Positions 62,435 to 64,000 of a stretch of DNA of 64,000 bases are shown piece by piece; position 1 is the first letter of the stretch; every line of letters begins with the position of its first letter. Both the position numbers and the translations under genes were made by a program. The notes under the pieces are model-generated. The model saw only the letters and a program-made list of their open reading frames with translations, did no database searches and was not told the origin of the DNA. Source of the DNA: Sphingomonas hominis (GTDB lineage: Bacteria > Pseudomonadota > Alphaproteobacteria > Sphingomonadales > Sphingomonadaceae); assembly GCF_013328205.1 (NCBI RefSeq), contig NZ_JABULH010000005.1, positions 1 through 64,000 on the forward strand. The letters are read 5' to 3'.

Positions 62435-63439
62435 ATGGCGACGTTGGTGACGGGTGTGGCCGGCTTCATCGGGATGCACGTGGCCGAGCGCTTGCTCGCG
62501 CGCGGCACTCGGGTGATCGGCATCGACATCGTCAACGATTATTACGACCCCATGCTCAAGCAGGCGCGGCTGGCGAAGTTGCGCGACGCGTTCGGCAACG
62601 CTTTTACCTTCCTACAGGTCGATTTCGCCGACATGGCTGCGCTGACCGCTGCACTCTCCGGCCTCGAGTTCGACCGCATCGTACACCTCGGCGGTCAGGC
62701 CGGCGTGCGCTACTCGATCGAGAACCCGCACGCCTATATGCAGGCCAACCTCGTCGGGCACTTGAACATGCTGGAGATCGCACGGGCTCGCGGGTCCGCG
62801 CACATGGTCTATGCCTCGTCGTCGTCGGTCTACGGTGGCAACACCAAGCTGCCGTTCGCGGTCGAGGACCGTGTCGACCACCCGATCTCGCTCTATGCCG
62901 CGACCAAGAAGGCAGACGAGCTGATCAGCGAAACCTACGCCCACCTCTACCGCCTGCCGCTCACCGGCTTGCGCTTTTTCACCGTCTATGGCCCGTGGGG
63001 TCGCCCCGACATGGCGATGTGGATCTTCACCAAGGCGATGTTCGCCGGCGAGCCGATCCCCGTGTTCAACAACGGCAACATGGAACGCGACTTCACCTAT
63101 ATCGACGACATCGTCTCCGGCGTGGTCGCGTGCCACGACAATCCCCCGCCCCACGATGGCGAGGAGAAGGCGGGCGGCAGCCATGCGCCGCACCGGCTCT
63201 ACAACATCGGCAACAGTAATTCCGAGCATCTCGGCCGCATGATCGACCTGCTGGAGCGTGAGACCGGACGCGAGGCGGTGCGCAACTACCTGCCGATGCA
63301 GGCAGGTGACGTGCCGCGCACCTACGCCGACGTGTCGGCGATCAGCCGTGACCTAGGCTATGCGCCGACCACCTCAATCGACGTCGGCGTGCCGCGCTTC
63401 GTTTCCTGGTACCGCGACTATCACCGGATCGCCGGGTGA
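62435..63439 (+). CDS. UDP-glucuronate 4-epimerase-like sugar epimerase
   Basis: A 334-residue extended SDR. The NAD fold is ATLVTGVAGFIGMHVAERLL, then IDIVNDYYDPMLKQARL, typical of UDP-glucuronate epimerases, VHLGGQAGVRYSIENPHAYM, the catalytic SSSSVYGG and YAATKKADE (YxxxK), and the late FTVYGPWGRPDMAMW. It would supply UDP-galacturonate from UDP-glucuronate. ATG 62435 is preferred to the upstream 62348 because GGGGGA lies 8 bases before it and the fold starts immediately. It is coupled to the following dehydrogenase. Confidence 0.9.
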   Translation: MATLVTGVAGFIGMHVAERLLARGTRVIGIDIVNDYYDPMLKQARLAKLRDAFGNAFTFLQVDFADMAALTAALSGLEFDRIVHLGGQAGVRYSIENPHAYMQANLVGHLNMLEIARARGSAHMVYASSSSVYGGNTKLPFAVEDRVDHPISLYAATKKADELISETYAHLYRLPLTGLRFFTVYGPWGRPDMAMWIFTKAMFAGEPIPVFNNGNMERDFTYIDDIVSGVVACHDNPPPHDGEEKAGGSHAPHRLYNIGNSNSEHLGRMIDLLERETGREAVRNYLPMQAGDVPRTYADVSAISRDLGYAPTTSIDVGVPRFVSWYRDYHRIAG

Positions 63440-64000
63440 TGACGCCTGCGCCGGTCAGCCCGGACACGCGCGTTGTCGTCATCGGGCTCGGCTATGTTGG
63501 GCTGCCGCTCGCGGTCGCGCTGGCACGGCATTTTGACACCGTCGGGCTCGACATCGATGAAGGCCGCATCGCGGAACTCACCGAGCAACATCATGACCGC
63601 ACCGGGGAGATCGACGCCGGTACGCTCGCCGCCAGCACGCTCAAGCTGATCGCACGTGCGGAAGATTGTCCGCCCGCCGACGTCTATATCGTCACCGTGC
63701 CGACGCCGGTCGATGCCGACAATGTCCCCGACCTGCGGCTGGTGCGCGCCGCGTCGCGCATGGTCGGCGGGATGATCGCCCCCGATCGCAGCCCGATCGT
63801 GGTGTTCGAGAGCACCGTCTATCCCGGCGTGACCGAGGATATCTGCGGTCCCCTGATCGCCGAGGTCAGCGGCCTCACGCGCGGGCGTGACTTCTTTCTC
63901 GGCTACTCGCCCGAGCGAATTAATCCCGGTGACCGCGAGCATACCGTCGATCGCATCACCAAGGTGGTGGCGGGCGAGAACCCGGAGGTAACCGCCACGC
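63439..64000 (+). CDS. Nucleotide-sugar dehydrogenase (WbpO/TviB-like), partial at window end
   Basis: The first 187 residues of a UDP-sugar 6-dehydrogenase. Visible motifs are VVVIGLGYVGLPLAVALARH, VTVPTPVDADNVPDL, VFESTVYPGVTEDICGPLI and FLGYSPERINPGDREHTV. The spelling YSPERINPGD is typical of the group oxidising UDP-GalNAc or UDP-GlcNAc (WbpO, TviB). The gene overlaps the epimerase stop (ATG 63439, or GTG 63436) and runs off the right edge, so the catalytic cysteine is not seen. It gives the locus a second uronic-acid-forming step. Confidence 0.9.
   Translation, partial: MTPAPVSPDTRVVVIGLGYVGLPLAVALARHFDTVGLDIDEGRIAELTEQHHDRTGEIDAGTLAASTLKLIARAEDCPPADVYIVTVPTPVDADNVPDLRLVRAASRMVGGMIAPDRSPIVVFESTVYPGVTEDICGPLIAEVSGLTRGRDFFLGYSPERINPGDREHTVDRITKVVAGENPEVTAT

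Overview
The window is GC-rich, densely packed bacterial DNA that fits a Sphingomonas-like alphaproteobacterium (inference from content). Supporting genes are a C4-pathway 5-aminolevulinate synthase, the alphaproteobacterial division ATPase MipZ, the block plsY-dprA-topA, a bifunctional phosphogluco/phosphomannomutase of the kind used for sphingan synthesis, and an exopolysaccharide locus with sphingan-like export parts. About 65 protein genes, one tRNA, two decayed genes and several families of intergenic repeats can be supported.

Layout. 1-2009: right edge of an integrated element, with the 3' tip of an IS66-family insertion, a DUF6538 tyrosine integrase, and the tRNA-Leu(CAG) whose 3' end is the likely attachment site. 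2186-17816: core genes. These are an NDUFA9-like protein, uppP, a glutamate synthase operon carrying an MNT/HEPN pair between gltD and gltB, a small membrane protein, a glutathione transferase, csaA, a LysR regulator divergent from malate synthase G, a lipocalin and a minimal PAS chemoreceptor. 17865-20792: homogentisate pathway (hppD, hmgA, Rieske protein). 20911-31543: a metallopeptidase, hemA, murI, plsY, dprA, topA, panC, mipZ and a J-domain protein. 31643-37792: phosphohexomutase, M13 peptidase, a deaminase and a DUF885 protein.

38268 to the right end is an exopolysaccharide locus. Export comes first: a WecC-like dehydrogenase, then a run of 21 G bases, then a short Wza-like lipoprotein, an outer-membrane barrel and a Wzc-like co-polymerase/tyrosine kinase. 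The opposite strand carries a tightly coupled operon of an acyltransferase, Wzy, GT2, Wzx and GT4, followed by an RmlD-like reductase, another GT4, a Gfo/Idh oxidoreductase and an unassigned protein. Further right lie an SGNH hydrolase pair, a second acyltransferase, a priming glycosyltransferase, the wreckage of a glycosyltransferase and a metallophosphoesterase, a UDP-glucuronate 4-epimerase-like gene and a second nucleotide-sugar dehydrogenase cut by the window end. Together these would build, modify, polymerise and export an acidic, probably acylated polysaccharide by the Wzx/Wzy route.

The points most worth a second look are the poly-G tract in front of the export gene (possible phase variation), the MNT/HEPN module translationally coupled inside the glutamate synthase operon, two very small similar membrane proteins flanking the polysaccharide locus, and the junction of two broken genes near 61.4 kb.
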